Positions 1-7,475 of a DNA stretch of 59,049 bases are shown here, piece after piece. The notes below the pieces were generated by a model. That model did no database searches. It was not told where the DNA came from and was given only the letters and a program-made list of their open reading frames with translations. Origin of the DNA: Ruminococcus sp. 210702-SL.1.03 (GTDB taxonomy: Bacteria > Bacillota > Clostridia > Oscillospirales > Ruminococcaceae); contig NZ_JAJCLZ010000015.1 in NCBI RefSeq assembly GCF_020559915.1, forward strand, positions 1-59,049, given 5' to 3'. A program made the position numbers and the translations under genes. The first letter of the stretch is position 1, and each line of letters starts with the position of its first letter.

Positions 1-63
1 TAACGATTAAAATTTACGGCTTGCGGAGAAATCTGCAAGCTGTTTTTGTTGGGAGGTGTTACA

Positions 64-1164
64 TTGGCAGGAAATTTTGAAGGAATAAAAAACCGTTCAT
101 ATGGAATTGAGATAGAAATGACAGGCTTAACTCGCTGTCAGGCGGCAAAAGCAATTTCAGGTGTTCTGGGAGGAGAGGTTGTCCATGAGGGTGGCGCTTA
201 TGATAAATATACGGTTAAAGATATTAAAAGAAGGGATTGGTCTATTGTGTACGACGGAAGTATCAGCTGTTACAATGCAAACGGCGACCGAGCGTCCAAA
301 TCCTACAGTGTGGAAATGAATTCTCCTGTTCTTGAATATGAGGATATTCCGCTTTTGCAGGAGGTTGTACGAGTTCTTAGAAAAGCGGGCGGAGTAACAG
401 GTCCGAGATATTGTGCAGGCACGCATATACACATTTCGGCAGACGATTACACTCCGCAGCAGATACGCAATCTTGTAAATATTTTTGCAAGTAAGGAGGA
501 CTTTCTGTGGGACGCTTTGCAGGTTTCTTCTGCTCGTGAATCCTACTGTCACAAGATGGATAAGCAGTTCATCGAGGAAATTAACCGAAAAAAGCCTAAA
601 GATATGGAAGAAATAAAGGGGCTTTGGTATCACGGCAGAATGAGCGAACAGTTTCAGCATTACTCAAATAGCCGATATGTTATCTGCAATCTGCACTCAT
701 TCTTTCAGCATGGTCATTACGAGATAAGGGCATACAACGGAAGTCTTCATGCAGGAGAGGTAAGAAGTCAGATAGTTCTTGCGCTTGCCATAAGCAATGC
801 GGCAATGACTAAGAAATACTGTTCTCCGCGCATTTCACAAAGCGATAATATGCGGTACAGCTTTCGTGTATGGCTTTTGAATCTTGGGCTTATCGGAGAT
901 GAGTTCAAGAATTGCAGAACGCATTTGCTAAAACATTTATGGCGATATTGCATGGCGGCACCCGGAGGACGGAATAGCCGCAAGAGCAAAGCTGAAAGAA
1001 AAACGTGAAGCTGAACGGCAAGCCGCCCGTGGGCAGCGTGTCGAGCCTGTAAGCGAGGTTCAGGAGTTAAACGAAAATGTATCCGATGAAAATTCAGAGC
1101 GACAGAGAGCGAATGTGAGAACTTTGAAGAAGATGAAGAAATGGGCATGGAAATGTCAATGTGA
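64..1164 (+). pseudogene. amidoligase family protein, two compensating frameshifts
   Basis: An Amidoligase_2-type (glutamine-synthetase-like fold) protein, a family proposed to form amide bonds between peptides or small amines and acidic groups. Visible family features are an early YGIEIEMTG strand, GTHIHIS in the middle, and the terminal EIRAYNGSL motif. TTG at 64 is the likely start because GGGAGGTG lies at 51-58. The frame opened at 64 stops at 1008, but near position 940 the family-like sequence continues in the next frame (GDIAWRHPEDGIAARAKLK). Near 1100 it returns to the first frame (ENFEEDEEMGMEMSM, stop 1162-1164). The catalytic core precedes the first shift, so a shortened active protein is possible. 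It is followed 13 bases later by a cyclotransferase, the known partner family. Integrative-element cargo is inferred from family context. Confidence 0.7.
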
Positions 1165-1177
1165 TCGGAGGTAGAGA

Positions 1178-1681
1178 ATGAAAAATAAACAGTTATATAT
1201 TGCATATGGAAGCAATATAAATTTGGAGCAAATGGCATACAGATGTCCACATTCAAAGGTTGTAGGAACATCAGAAATCAAGGATTATGAATTAGAGTTC
1301 AGGGGCGTTGCAACAATCGTTCCGAATAAGGGTGCAAGAGTTCCCGTTCTGATATGGGAGCTTGACGAAAGGGATTTGCCTACTCTTAACAAATACGAAG
1401 GCTACCCCAGTTTCTACAGGCAGGAAAAAATGACCTTTGAAATGGACGGAAAAACCTACGAAGGTATGGCATATCTGATGAATCGTGGGACAATTTCTCC
1501 ACCGAGTCAGCAGTATTACAACACGATTTTGCAGGGATACAGAGAAAACGGTTTGGACGAGAAATATCTTCAAACAGCTCTTGAAAATTCTCAGCAGCTT
1601 GAGTATTACGTGAATGATGAATTCGATGAGGATTTTGATGATGATTACGACCTTGACGATGATATGCAGATGAGATTTTAA
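1178..1681 (+). CDS. gamma-glutamylcyclotransferase (AIG2-like) family protein
   Basis: A 167-residue GGCT-fold protein. Family members cleave gamma-glutamyl amides by cyclising the glutamyl part to 5-oxoproline. The N-terminal YIAYGSNIN is the diagnostic glycine-rich substrate loop, and NKYEGYP holds the expected catalytic glutamate. The C-terminus is a very acidic tail rich in Asp (residues about 145-165), absent from the core fold. GGAGG at 1167-1171 sets the ATG. It follows the amidoligase and is probably co-transcribed, so one enzyme would make an amide and the other could break or trim it. The pairing is known from comparative genomics of the amidoligase families; the substrate here is unknown. 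Confidence 0.8.
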   Translation: MKNKQLYIAYGSNINLEQMAYRCPHSKVVGTSEIKDYELEFRGVATIVPNKGARVPVLIWELDERDLPTLNKYEGYPSFYRQEKMTFEMDGKTYEGMAYLMNRGTISPPSQQYYNTILQGYRENGLDEKYLQTALENSQQLEYYVNDEFDEDFDDDYDLDDDMQMRF

Positions 1682-1694
1682 GGAGAGTGGTTGA

Positions 1695-1964
1695 ATGAAA
1701 TACAATGGTTTTTATGTGAAAATATCTCCCGATACTGATCTGCATCGGGAGGATAAGGACGGTAATGATATTCGCTGTAAAGGCTTTACTATAGAAGTTT
1801 TTGCTGATGAGTCTGAAAAGCTTGAGATTGATGTTTTTTCGGCGGCGGTGGATTTTGAACTGCTGGAAGACAGTATATCTGAGGTTGAACAGTTTGCTAA
1901 AGATTATGTGGATTGTGAGGAAAAAGAATATCGCAGAATGAGTGATGAGTTCAATGAACATTGA
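1695..1964 (+). CDS. small acidic hypothetical protein
   Basis: An 89-residue acidic protein (MKYNGFYVKIS...) that I do not recognise. It has no signal peptide or membrane segment. The first half is predicted to be beta-rich (FTIEVFADE) and the second half is an acidic helix ending DEFNEH. It starts 13 bases after the cyclotransferase stop behind AGGAGAG, so it belongs to the same transcription unit and is followed directly by a terminator. It is probably accessory cargo of the amidoligase module. No function is claimed. Confidence 0.6.
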   Translation: MKYNGFYVKISPDTDLHREDKDGNDIRCKGFTIEVFADESEKLEIDVFSAAVDFELLEDSISEVEQFAKDYVDCEEKEYRRMSDEFNEH

Positions 1965-2049
1965 CCGGTAGAAATAATTTTTAATCGGAATGGTCATAAT
2001 TTATATTGTTTTAGATATGCATCCATTTGGTATCAGCAAGACAAATGTG

Positions 2050-2087
2050 ACCGTTTCTAATGTACGTTAGAAGCGGTTATTTTTTTG
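2050..2087 (+). terminator. intrinsic terminator after the amidoligase module
   Basis: The stem ACCGTTTCTAA (2050-2060) pairs with TTAGAAGCGGT (2067-2077) with one G-T pair. The loop is TGTACG and a run of T follows. It closes the three-gene unit. From 2088 to 2270 I see no further gene or clear structure. Confidence 0.8.
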
Positions 2088-2270
2088 TCTGTAACTTCCC
2101 TCTCTGTAAATTTGACCACCCCAAAATCTCACCAAACTACGCACTTTTCTGCCAAAACTACTCCCCTGCTGAACGGTTTTTGTCTAAAATCATGCGAAAA
2201 TCTTGCAATTTGGCGAAAAACGCTCTCTGCATGAGGGCATAAGGCACGCGAAATATCGGCGGTATGTCAA

Positions 2271-2299
2271 TTGAAATCTCTCCGCACGCGGGATATAAT
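2271..2299 (+). promoter_or_regulatory. sigma-A promoter of the RepA-like ATPase gene
   Basis: TTGAAA at 2271-2276, a 17-base spacer, and TATAAT at 2294-2299, about 58 bases before the TTG start at 2357. Confidence 0.7.
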
Positions 2300-2356
2300 A
2301 GAAGTATAAGGCGGGGCGCACGGCTCTGCTGATACTATTATAAAAGGAGAGATAAT

Positions 2357-3676
2357 TTGAAGACAGACATTAACAAACTTAAAGAAAGCTTCGACTTTTT
2401 ACAATATCTGCAGGAACGCTACGGGTTCAAGACGGCGGCTGAGGGCGGCGCGCAGGTGATACGCCCTTGCCCGATATGCGGGTGCGAGGACGGCTCCTGC
2501 AAATACTTCACCGATTCGCGCTACTTTATTTGCCACAACTGCGGGACGAGCGGGGACGTGCTGACGTATTTGCAGAAGGCGGATAGGCTCAGCGAGCGGC
2601 AGGCGGAGGAGCGTTTCAGAAAGCTGTGCGCGGACGACATCGCAATAACCGCCCTCTCGGACATAGAGAGCACGCAGACCGAGTGGCTGTGGTACCCCTA
2701 CATACCGCGCGGCAAGATAACCCTGCTGACGGCTGACCCCGGCACGGGCAAGACCTTTTTCTGTCTGTACTTAGCGGCGGCGGTGTCCTGCGGGCGGCCT
2801 TTTTACGGAAGCGGTATGCCCTACACCGAGCCGCAGAGAGTGCTGTATCAGACGGCGGAGGACGGCATTGCGGACACCATAAAGCCGCGTTTAGAGCCAA
2901 TGCAGCCGAATTTCGGCAACATAATGGTGATAAGCGAAGACCAGTCGCAGCTTTCGCTTTCGGACGAGCGTATAGAGCGGATAATGCGGCGCTACAGACC
3001 CGCGCTGATGATATTTGACCCATTGCAGGCGTATTTGGGGGCGGACGTAGATATGCACCGCGCGAACGAGGTGCGTCCCGTGCTATCGCACATATCGCAT
3101 TTGGCGGAGAAGTACAGGTGCGCGGTGGTTTTCATCATGCACAACAGCAAAATGTCGCAAAATCAGGCGCTTTACCGCGCGCTGGGGTCTATCGACATAC
3201 CCGCAGTGGCGCGAAGCATGCTCGTGATGGGCAAGAACCCGGAGAACCCCTCGCAGAAGGTGCTTTGCCACGAAAAAAGCTCGCTCGCGCGGCATGGGCA
3301 GAGCATTTTGTTTGAGGTAGCGCCCGAGCGCGGCGGCATACTGTTTCAGGGGTTCACACATCTCACGGCGGACGATGTGCTCAGCGGGCGGCGGGAAACG
3401 CGCGAGAAGCCGAGCGTGACGAAAGACGCGGCAAGAGAAGCGCTTTTAAAGCTATTCGGCGAGGGCGAGAGCGTGGAGCTGAGCGCGGTCAAAGAGCTTA
3501 TGGAAGAAATGGGTTGCAGTAGACGAACGATGTATAATCTAAAAAGAGAACTGGAGCTTCAAAACTTTTCTGTCGGTTTTGCCGACGATAAGAAAACCTA
3601 CTGGCTATTGCCCGAGGTAGATAAGAATGAATTTAACAAGCGTTTTGAAACAGCCAACAAGAGTGCACACTCCTAA
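2357..3676 (+). CDS. RepA-like AAA ATPase with primase-type zinc finger
   Basis: A 439-residue replication-type protein. Residues about 36-64 form a CHC2-like zinc ribbon (CPIC...CHNC) as in primases. Residues about 120-330 are a RecA-like AAA_25 ATPase with Walker A ADPGTGKT and Walker B LMIFDPLQAYLG, then a conserved HNSKM. The C-terminal ~90 residues resemble a winged-helix DNA-binding region (CSRRTMYNLKREL). Such proteins unwind or prime origins of plasmids, phages and integrative elements. The TTG start is supported by AAGGAGA at 2344-2350. No integrase or relaxase is adjacent, so it may be an element remnant. The last five codons are built from the first arm of the hairpin element that follows. 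Confidence 0.7.
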   Translation: MKTDINKLKESFDFLQYLQERYGFKTAAEGGAQVIRPCPICGCEDGSCKYFTDSRYFICHNCGTSGDVLTYLQKADRLSERQAEERFRKLCADDIAITALSDIESTQTEWLWYPYIPRGKITLLTADPGTGKTFFCLYLAAAVSCGRPFYGSGMPYTEPQRVLYQTAEDGIADTIKPRLEPMQPNFGNIMVISEDQSQLSLSDERIERIMRRYRPALMIFDPLQAYLGADVDMHRANEVRPVLSHISHLAEKYRCAVVFIMHNSKMSQNQALYRALGSIDIPAVARSMLVMGKNPENPSQKVLCHEKSSLARHGQSILFEVAPERGGILFQGFTHLTADDVLSGRRETREKPSVTKDAAREALLKLFGEGESVELSAVKELMEEMGCSRRTMYNLKRELELQNFSVGFADDKKTYWLLPEVDKNEFNKRFETANKSAHS

Positions 3677-3880
3677 GCACAATTTTCTTATTTTGCACTC
3701 ATGTACGAAACCCCAGTATTTACTGGTACTTTTCAAGAGTGCACGGTAAAATCTCGTGCACTCATGTACACCAACTTTCCCACCAAGAGTGCACGGAAAA
3801 AGGGCGTGCACTCATGTAAACACCCAGCAAAATCAAGGGTTTGCGCCATCAGTGCAAAATAACTTTATTGACTGTGCCCC
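3661..3880. repeat. multi-hairpin intergenic element E1
   Basis: Three consecutive hairpins share one stem word. GAGTGCAC (3661-3668, inside the upstream CDS) can face GCACTC (3695-3700). GAGTGCACG (3737-3745) pairs with CGTGCACTC (3755-3763), and GAGTGCACG (3787-3795) pairs with CGTGCACTC (3805-3813). Each right arm is followed by ATGTA. An outer pair, ATTTTGCAC (3690-3698) and GTGCAAAAT (3852-3860), encloses the last two hairpins. CCAGTATTTACTGG (3713-3726) is a further palindrome. The flanks match a second copy at 15426-15633 (28 identical bases at the right end), but the stem words differ. Function unknown. Confidence 0.8.
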
Positions 3881-3884
3881 ATGC

Positions 3885-3913
3885 TTGCAAAGTGGGGCGA
3901 AATATGCTATAAT
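3885..3913 (+). promoter_or_regulatory. promoter of the ADP-ribosylglycohydrolase gene
   Basis: TTGCAA at 3885-3890, a 17-base spacer, and TATAAT at 3908-3913. The -35 hexamer lies inside the loop of a small CCCCA/TGGGG hairpin (3877-3897) that abuts the right end of element E1. Confidence 0.75.
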
Positions 3914-3946
3914 ATCCCTAAGCAAACACTATAAGGAGGAAAACGT

Positions 3947-5038
3947 ATGGACAAACTTGACAGATATAGGGGGGCGCTGGTCGGCGGGGCGGCGGGTGAC
4001 GCGCTGGGCTACGCCGTGGAGTTCATGACCGAGGGAGAGATTTTCAGCAGGTACGGCGCGCGCGGTATTACCGAATACGCTCTGCGACAGGGTAAGGCGC
4101 TCATATCTGACGATACGCAGATGACTATGTTCACGGCGGCGGCTATACTCGGGGCGGCGGCTCGCGGGGAAAGTATGGGAAAGACCATCGCACAGGAGTA
4201 CAAAGGCTGGTACTTTACCCAAACTCAGCCATTCCCGATAGACCCGCGCACCTGCTTTGCGAATTACAGTTGGCTGATGAATATGCCCGAGATGTTCAGC
4301 CTGCGCGCCCCCGGCAACACCTGTCTGTGTGCGCTGAAAGACCTGAACGGTACTCGCGCGCAGAATAACAGCAAGGGCTGCGGAGGAGTTATGCGCGTCG
4401 CCCCCATCGGGCTGTACCTAGACCCCGCCGAGCGCGGCATTGCTGAGATAGACCGTGCGGGCGCGGAAGCGGCGGCTGTTACGCACGGGCACGAGCTGGG
4501 GTACATTCCTGCGGCGGCGCTGGTGCACATTATAACGCTTGTCGCGCACGACGATAGTATCACGCTATCGCAAGCGATAGAGGACAGCATAAAAGCTATG
4601 GAACATATGTTCGCGAGTGCTGAGCGTATCGGCGAATTCAGCAAGATAACGCGGCGGGCTGTCGCGCTCTCACGCTCGGGCGGTCAAGATCAGGATAAAA
4701 TCCTAGATAATATCCACGCGCTTGGCGAGGGCTGGGTGGCTGAGGAAACGCTCGCCATCGCCGTGTACTGCGCTCTGCGGTACGAATCGGACTTCGGGCA
4801 GGCTATATGCGCGGCGGTCAACCACAAAGGCGACAGCGACTCTACCGGCGCGGTCTGCGGAAATATCCTCGGGGCGTATCTCGGTTACAGCGCTATCCCC
4901 GAGAAATTCAAGGCGAATTTGGAATTTCACGACGTTCTGCTAGACCTAGCGGACGATTTATACGCCGCGCACACCGACGACGAAGTTTACCGCGCAAAAT
5001 ACATCGCTAAGACCTACAAGCCGTTTCAGCCGCGATAA
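3947..5038 (+). CDS. ADP-ribosylglycohydrolase family protein
   Basis: A 363-residue protein of the DraG/ARH family. These enzymes hydrolyse ADP-ribose from modified proteins, nucleic acids or O-acetyl-ADP-ribose using two magnesium ions. Visible motifs in order are GAAGDALG near the N-terminus, SDDTQMTMFTA (metal-binding Asp-Asp-Thr), SKGCGGVMRVAP, THGHELGYIPAA, and the closing metal site VNHKGDSDSTGAVCGNILGA. All expected acidic ligands are present, so it should be active. It is cytoplasmic, with no signal peptide. AAGGAGG lies 8 bases before the ATG. It has its own promoter and terminator, so it is monocistronic. No ADP-ribosyltransferase partner is in view. Confidence 0.92.
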   Translation: MDKLDRYRGALVGGAAGDALGYAVEFMTEGEIFSRYGARGITEYALRQGKALISDDTQMTMFTAAAILGAAARGESMGKTIAQEYKGWYFTQTQPFPIDPRTCFANYSWLMNMPEMFSLRAPGNTCLCALKDLNGTRAQNNSKGCGGVMRVAPIGLYLDPAERGIAEIDRAGAEAAAVTHGHELGYIPAAALVHIITLVAHDDSITLSQAIEDSIKAMEHMFASAERIGEFSKITRRAVALSRSGGQDQDKILDNIHALGEGWVAEETLAIAVYCALRYESDFGQAICAAVNHKGDSDSTGAVCGNILGAYLGYSAIPEKFKANLEFHDVLLDLADDLYAAHTDDEVYRAKYIAKTYKPFQPR

Positions 5039-5046
5039 GGCTAAGC

Positions 5047-5085
5047 AAAAGCGCCCTGACTTTTACATCGGGGCGCTTGTTTTTA
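5047..5085. terminator. bidirectional terminator between convergent genes
   Basis: AAGCGCCC (5049-5056) pairs with GGGCGCTT (5071-5078), with A-rich sequence before and T-rich sequence after. It serves the ADP-ribosylglycohydrolase gene and the convergent SUFU gene. Confidence 0.8.
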
Positions 5086-6504
5086 CGAGTATATTTTTTC
5101 CTTTGGCGGAACGTGCATAGTCTGTACAAATCCATCGCCCTCGCAGCGCGTGAGGTCTGTGCCGTAGGGCATATCCAGATATTTCACTATCGCAGGGTCG
5201 ATGTTGCAGATGGTGTTCAGCGAAGCTATCTCGATATTGAAAGGGTCGGCGAGATATTCGCGCGATTCGCTGCCCGAAAGCATCAGCCAGCCGCTAGTAT
5301 TCATCTGCGAAAGCTCGCTGTCGTCCATCAAAAAGCGCTTCATAAAGCCTACCCGCTCGCCCTCGCGCGAAATTTTGCGGCTTACGGCGCAGCTTACGCC
5401 CAGCTTTTTCAGCTTTCCGACGAGGTAGTTGGTTTCTCCCACAAGCAGCGGGCTGCCCGCGCCGCTTTCCATATCCTTGCAGACGTTCTCTCGCTCAGGG
5501 TCGTACACAGCGCTGATGTGCGGCATAAGGTCTATCAGCGCCGCCGCCCCGCGCGCCAGCTTGTAATCCATCTCCTGCTTGTAGATAGGGAACAATTGGT
5601 AAAACACCACCGACTCCCCTTTCGGCAGCGGGCAGCGCAGAGCAGCGTCGGGCGTGTCTTGCAGGCTTATCAGCAGTATTGCCTCCTGCTCGGTGTTCGG
5701 CGCTACAGGGCTGCCGTCGGACACCAAATGCCCGTAACCGAGCCAAGTGTCGTTCTCCAGCGGCAGGCGGGCTATCCTGCGCATCTCCTTAATTATCCAG
5801 CTGTGCCGTATATCTCGGCTTCTCGGCTTCCAGTCGGGCGGCATATACATAACAAGTTCGGCGCGCTCCAGCTGCTCAGTCTTCAGCTCGGGCGGGGTTT
5901 TCATTCTGTGCGCGCCCATGCCGACGGTCACAAGCGTGTAAAAATCGCGCTCGGGCGTAGGGTACACCACCGCTATGCCGACCTTTATGCCGTTTGGCGA
6001 AGTTTCTGCTTTGTAAAAATCGGGCTTGCCGAAATATTTTTCTATGTGCGCTGTCACGGCGTTCTTTTGCTCCTCGCTGTAAAGCTGTGCATTTTCTACC
6101 TGCATATAGTAAAGCGTTTCGTAAAAATCTTTCGCTTCGTCGTAATTATTCAGCCGCAGCGCCATGCTCTCGTCTTTCGAGCCGAAGATGCTATCCATAA
6201 ATTCCATAGCTTGTATATTCCTGCCCTGCGAGTACAGCACGCGCGCGAAGATATACACCCAGTTCGGGTCGTCCTTACCGCGGTCGTAATGCCGCATCAG
6301 CAGCGCTTCGGCGGCGGTGAAAAAGCGCTCAGTCTTCTCATCGCCCATGCTGTTGAAAACCGCCGCCAGCAGGCAGGAAAGCTCGTAATCTTCGCGGCAG
6401 TCGCCCGAGCAGACCAGCGCGTCGGCGGCTTCCTCGTACTCTTCTTTCGCAATGAGAGCGTTTACTTTCTCTATCAGCTTTTCCTTTTCTTTGCTATCCA
6501 TCAT
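5083..6504 (-). CDS. TPR-like / suppressor-of-fused / DUF2185 protein
   Basis: A 473-residue cytoplasmic protein with three apparent parts. Residues about 1-145 are a helical TPR-like region (AADALVCSGD..., LYSQGRNIQAMEF). Residues about 165-345 resemble the suppressor-of-fused (SUFU) domain (VGIAVVYPTPERDFYTLVTVGMG, LVMYMPPDWK, GYGHLVSDGSPVAPNTEQEAILL). Residues about 390-470 resemble DUF2185 (GWLMLSGSESREYL...NTICNIDPAIVKYLDMPYGT). SUFU and DUF2185 domains are both known from immunity proteins of polymorphic toxin systems, so an orphan immunity role is a reasonable inference; no toxin gene is nearby. The start is one of two adjacent ATGs. It converges on the ADP-ribosylglycohydrolase gene. 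Confidence 0.75.
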   Translation of the reverse strand: MMDSKEKEKLIEKVNALIAKEEYEEAADALVCSGDCREDYELSCLLAAVFNSMGDEKTERFFTAAEALLMRHYDRGKDDPNWVYIFARVLYSQGRNIQAMEFMDSIFGSKDESMALRLNNYDEAKDFYETLYYMQVENAQLYSEEQKNAVTAHIEKYFGKPDFYKAETSPNGIKVGIAVVYPTPERDFYTLVTVGMGAHRMKTPPELKTEQLERAELVMYMPPDWKPRSRDIRHSWIIKEMRRIARLPLENDTWLGYGHLVSDGSPVAPNTEQEAILLISLQDTPDAALRCPLPKGESVVFYQLFPIYKQEMDYKLARGAAALIDLMPHISAVYDPERENVCKDMESGAGSPLLVGETNYLVGKLKKLGVSCAVSRKISREGERVGFMKRFLMDDSELSQMNTSGWLMLSGSESREYLADPFNIEIASLNTICNIDPAIVKYLDMPYGTDLTRCEGDGFVQTMHVPPKEKIYS

Positions 6505-6524
6505 CGTTCAGCCTTCCTTTCCGG

Positions 6525-6558
6525 TAAAAAATAGCCCGAAGCAGCGTTCGGGCATTTT
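6525..6558 (-). terminator. intrinsic terminator of the 6581-7441 gene
   Basis: GCCCGAA (6534-6540) pairs with TTCGGGC (6547-6553). Reading the minus strand, TATTTTTTACC follows the stem. Confidence 0.8.
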
Positions 6559-6580
6559 CTATATCTAAATCATCAAGCTA

Positions 6581-7441
6581 TTACGATATTCCGAGGAACT
6601 CGAAGTAGTTTTTCTTCGGCATAGTCGTTATCTTCGACTGTTTCAGCGAGGACTCAGGCGTCAGGCGGAACTGTATCGCCAGCACGTCGTTCTCAGTTAC
6701 CACCCAGCCTACGTCGGGTACTATGCCGCGCGTGCCGTTGCGGGTGATGGTCTTGCGTATGCCCTTTTGGTTGAGCGAGAAGAATTTTAGGTTTATGTCC
6801 TGTCCGTTTGGCACTACGTATATCTTCACGCAGCCCTTGTCGCTGTCCTTAACGTCAGAGATGTAAAAGCGGTATCTGCCGTCGGGCGAGATGGTGTTTT
6901 CCTCGTCAACTACCTCAGACAAATGCCCCATCTCGTTCTTGTAGTAGGAGTACACAGAGGTATCTTTATCCAGATATGGGGTGAGCACCGTTTCAACGTC
7001 TGAGCCGCCGAAGAGCATATTGCAGACAACGTATGCAACTATTCCCAGTACATACAGCAGCAGGTAGATAGTGCCCATTATAACTTTTACCGATTCGTTA
7101 GTGCCCGCCGCGAAGAACATCACTATCGCCACAATGAAAGGCGGTATTATCAGCACCCAGTTGCCGTTTCCGATATTGAAAAGCAAGAGGAAGAAAACTA
7201 TCGGCAGCAGCAGCACGCTGATAAGCTTTGTCATAAACATCTCGCGCGTGTATATCATGAGCAGCATGAAAACTATCGAAGAGCCCGCGTATATCACAAG
7301 AAAAGGCGCCATTTTGTCCGACACAAATTCCAGATCGTACAAGAATGTGGCGTAGGTCAGCAGCGTGATAACTGCCGCGTAAGCCGCGGTAAAGACCGAA
7401 ATGCAGCGCTTTACCCAAACATCGTTCATTATCTCTTTCAT
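6581..7441 (-). CDS. hypothetical multi-pass membrane protein
   Basis: A 286-residue protein with about five hydrophobic segments in residues 13-160 (for example FMLLMIYT, LISVLLLPIVFFLLLF, WVLIIPPFIVAIVMFFAA, MGTIYLLLYVLGIVAYVV). A soluble C-terminal domain of about 125 residues follows, predicted beta-rich (YRFYISDVKDSDKGCVKIYVV...). No known family was recognised. GGAGG precedes the ATG. It lies 34 bases downstream of the membrane-fusion adaptor gene in the same direction, so it could be the adaptor's membrane partner, but it has no transporter motif. Function unknown. Confidence 0.6.
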   Translation of the reverse strand: MKEIMNDVWVKRCISVFTAAYAAVITLLTYATFLYDLEFVSDKMAPFLVIYAGSSIVFMLLMIYTREMFMTKLISVLLLPIVFFLLLFNIGNGNWVLIIPPFIVAIVMFFAAGTNESVKVIMGTIYLLLYVLGIVAYVVCNMLFGGSDVETVLTPYLDKDTSVYSYYKNEMGHLSEVVDEENTISPDGRYRFYISDVKDSDKGCVKIYVVPNGQDINLKFFSLNQKGIRKTITRNGTRGIVPDVGWVVTENDVLAIQFRLTPESSLKQSKITTMPKKNYFEFLGIS

Positions 7442-7475
7442 TCCACAATTCCTCCCAAATAGAGCTTTCGGCGGG

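Noticed and set aside
2060..2242. A 60-codon plus-strand open frame after the first terminator
   Set aside because: It begins inside the terminator stem, lacks a ribosome site and shows no recognisable sequence.
3661..3880. CRISPR array
   Set aside because: The repeated words are short, alternate in orientation and are unevenly spaced (63 and 50 bases between right arms), and no cas genes are present.
5077..6534. A 485-codon plus-strand open frame
   Set aside because: It lies opposite the SUFU-DUF2185 gene, is rich in Arg/His/Tyr as expected for an antisense frame, and has no ribosome site.
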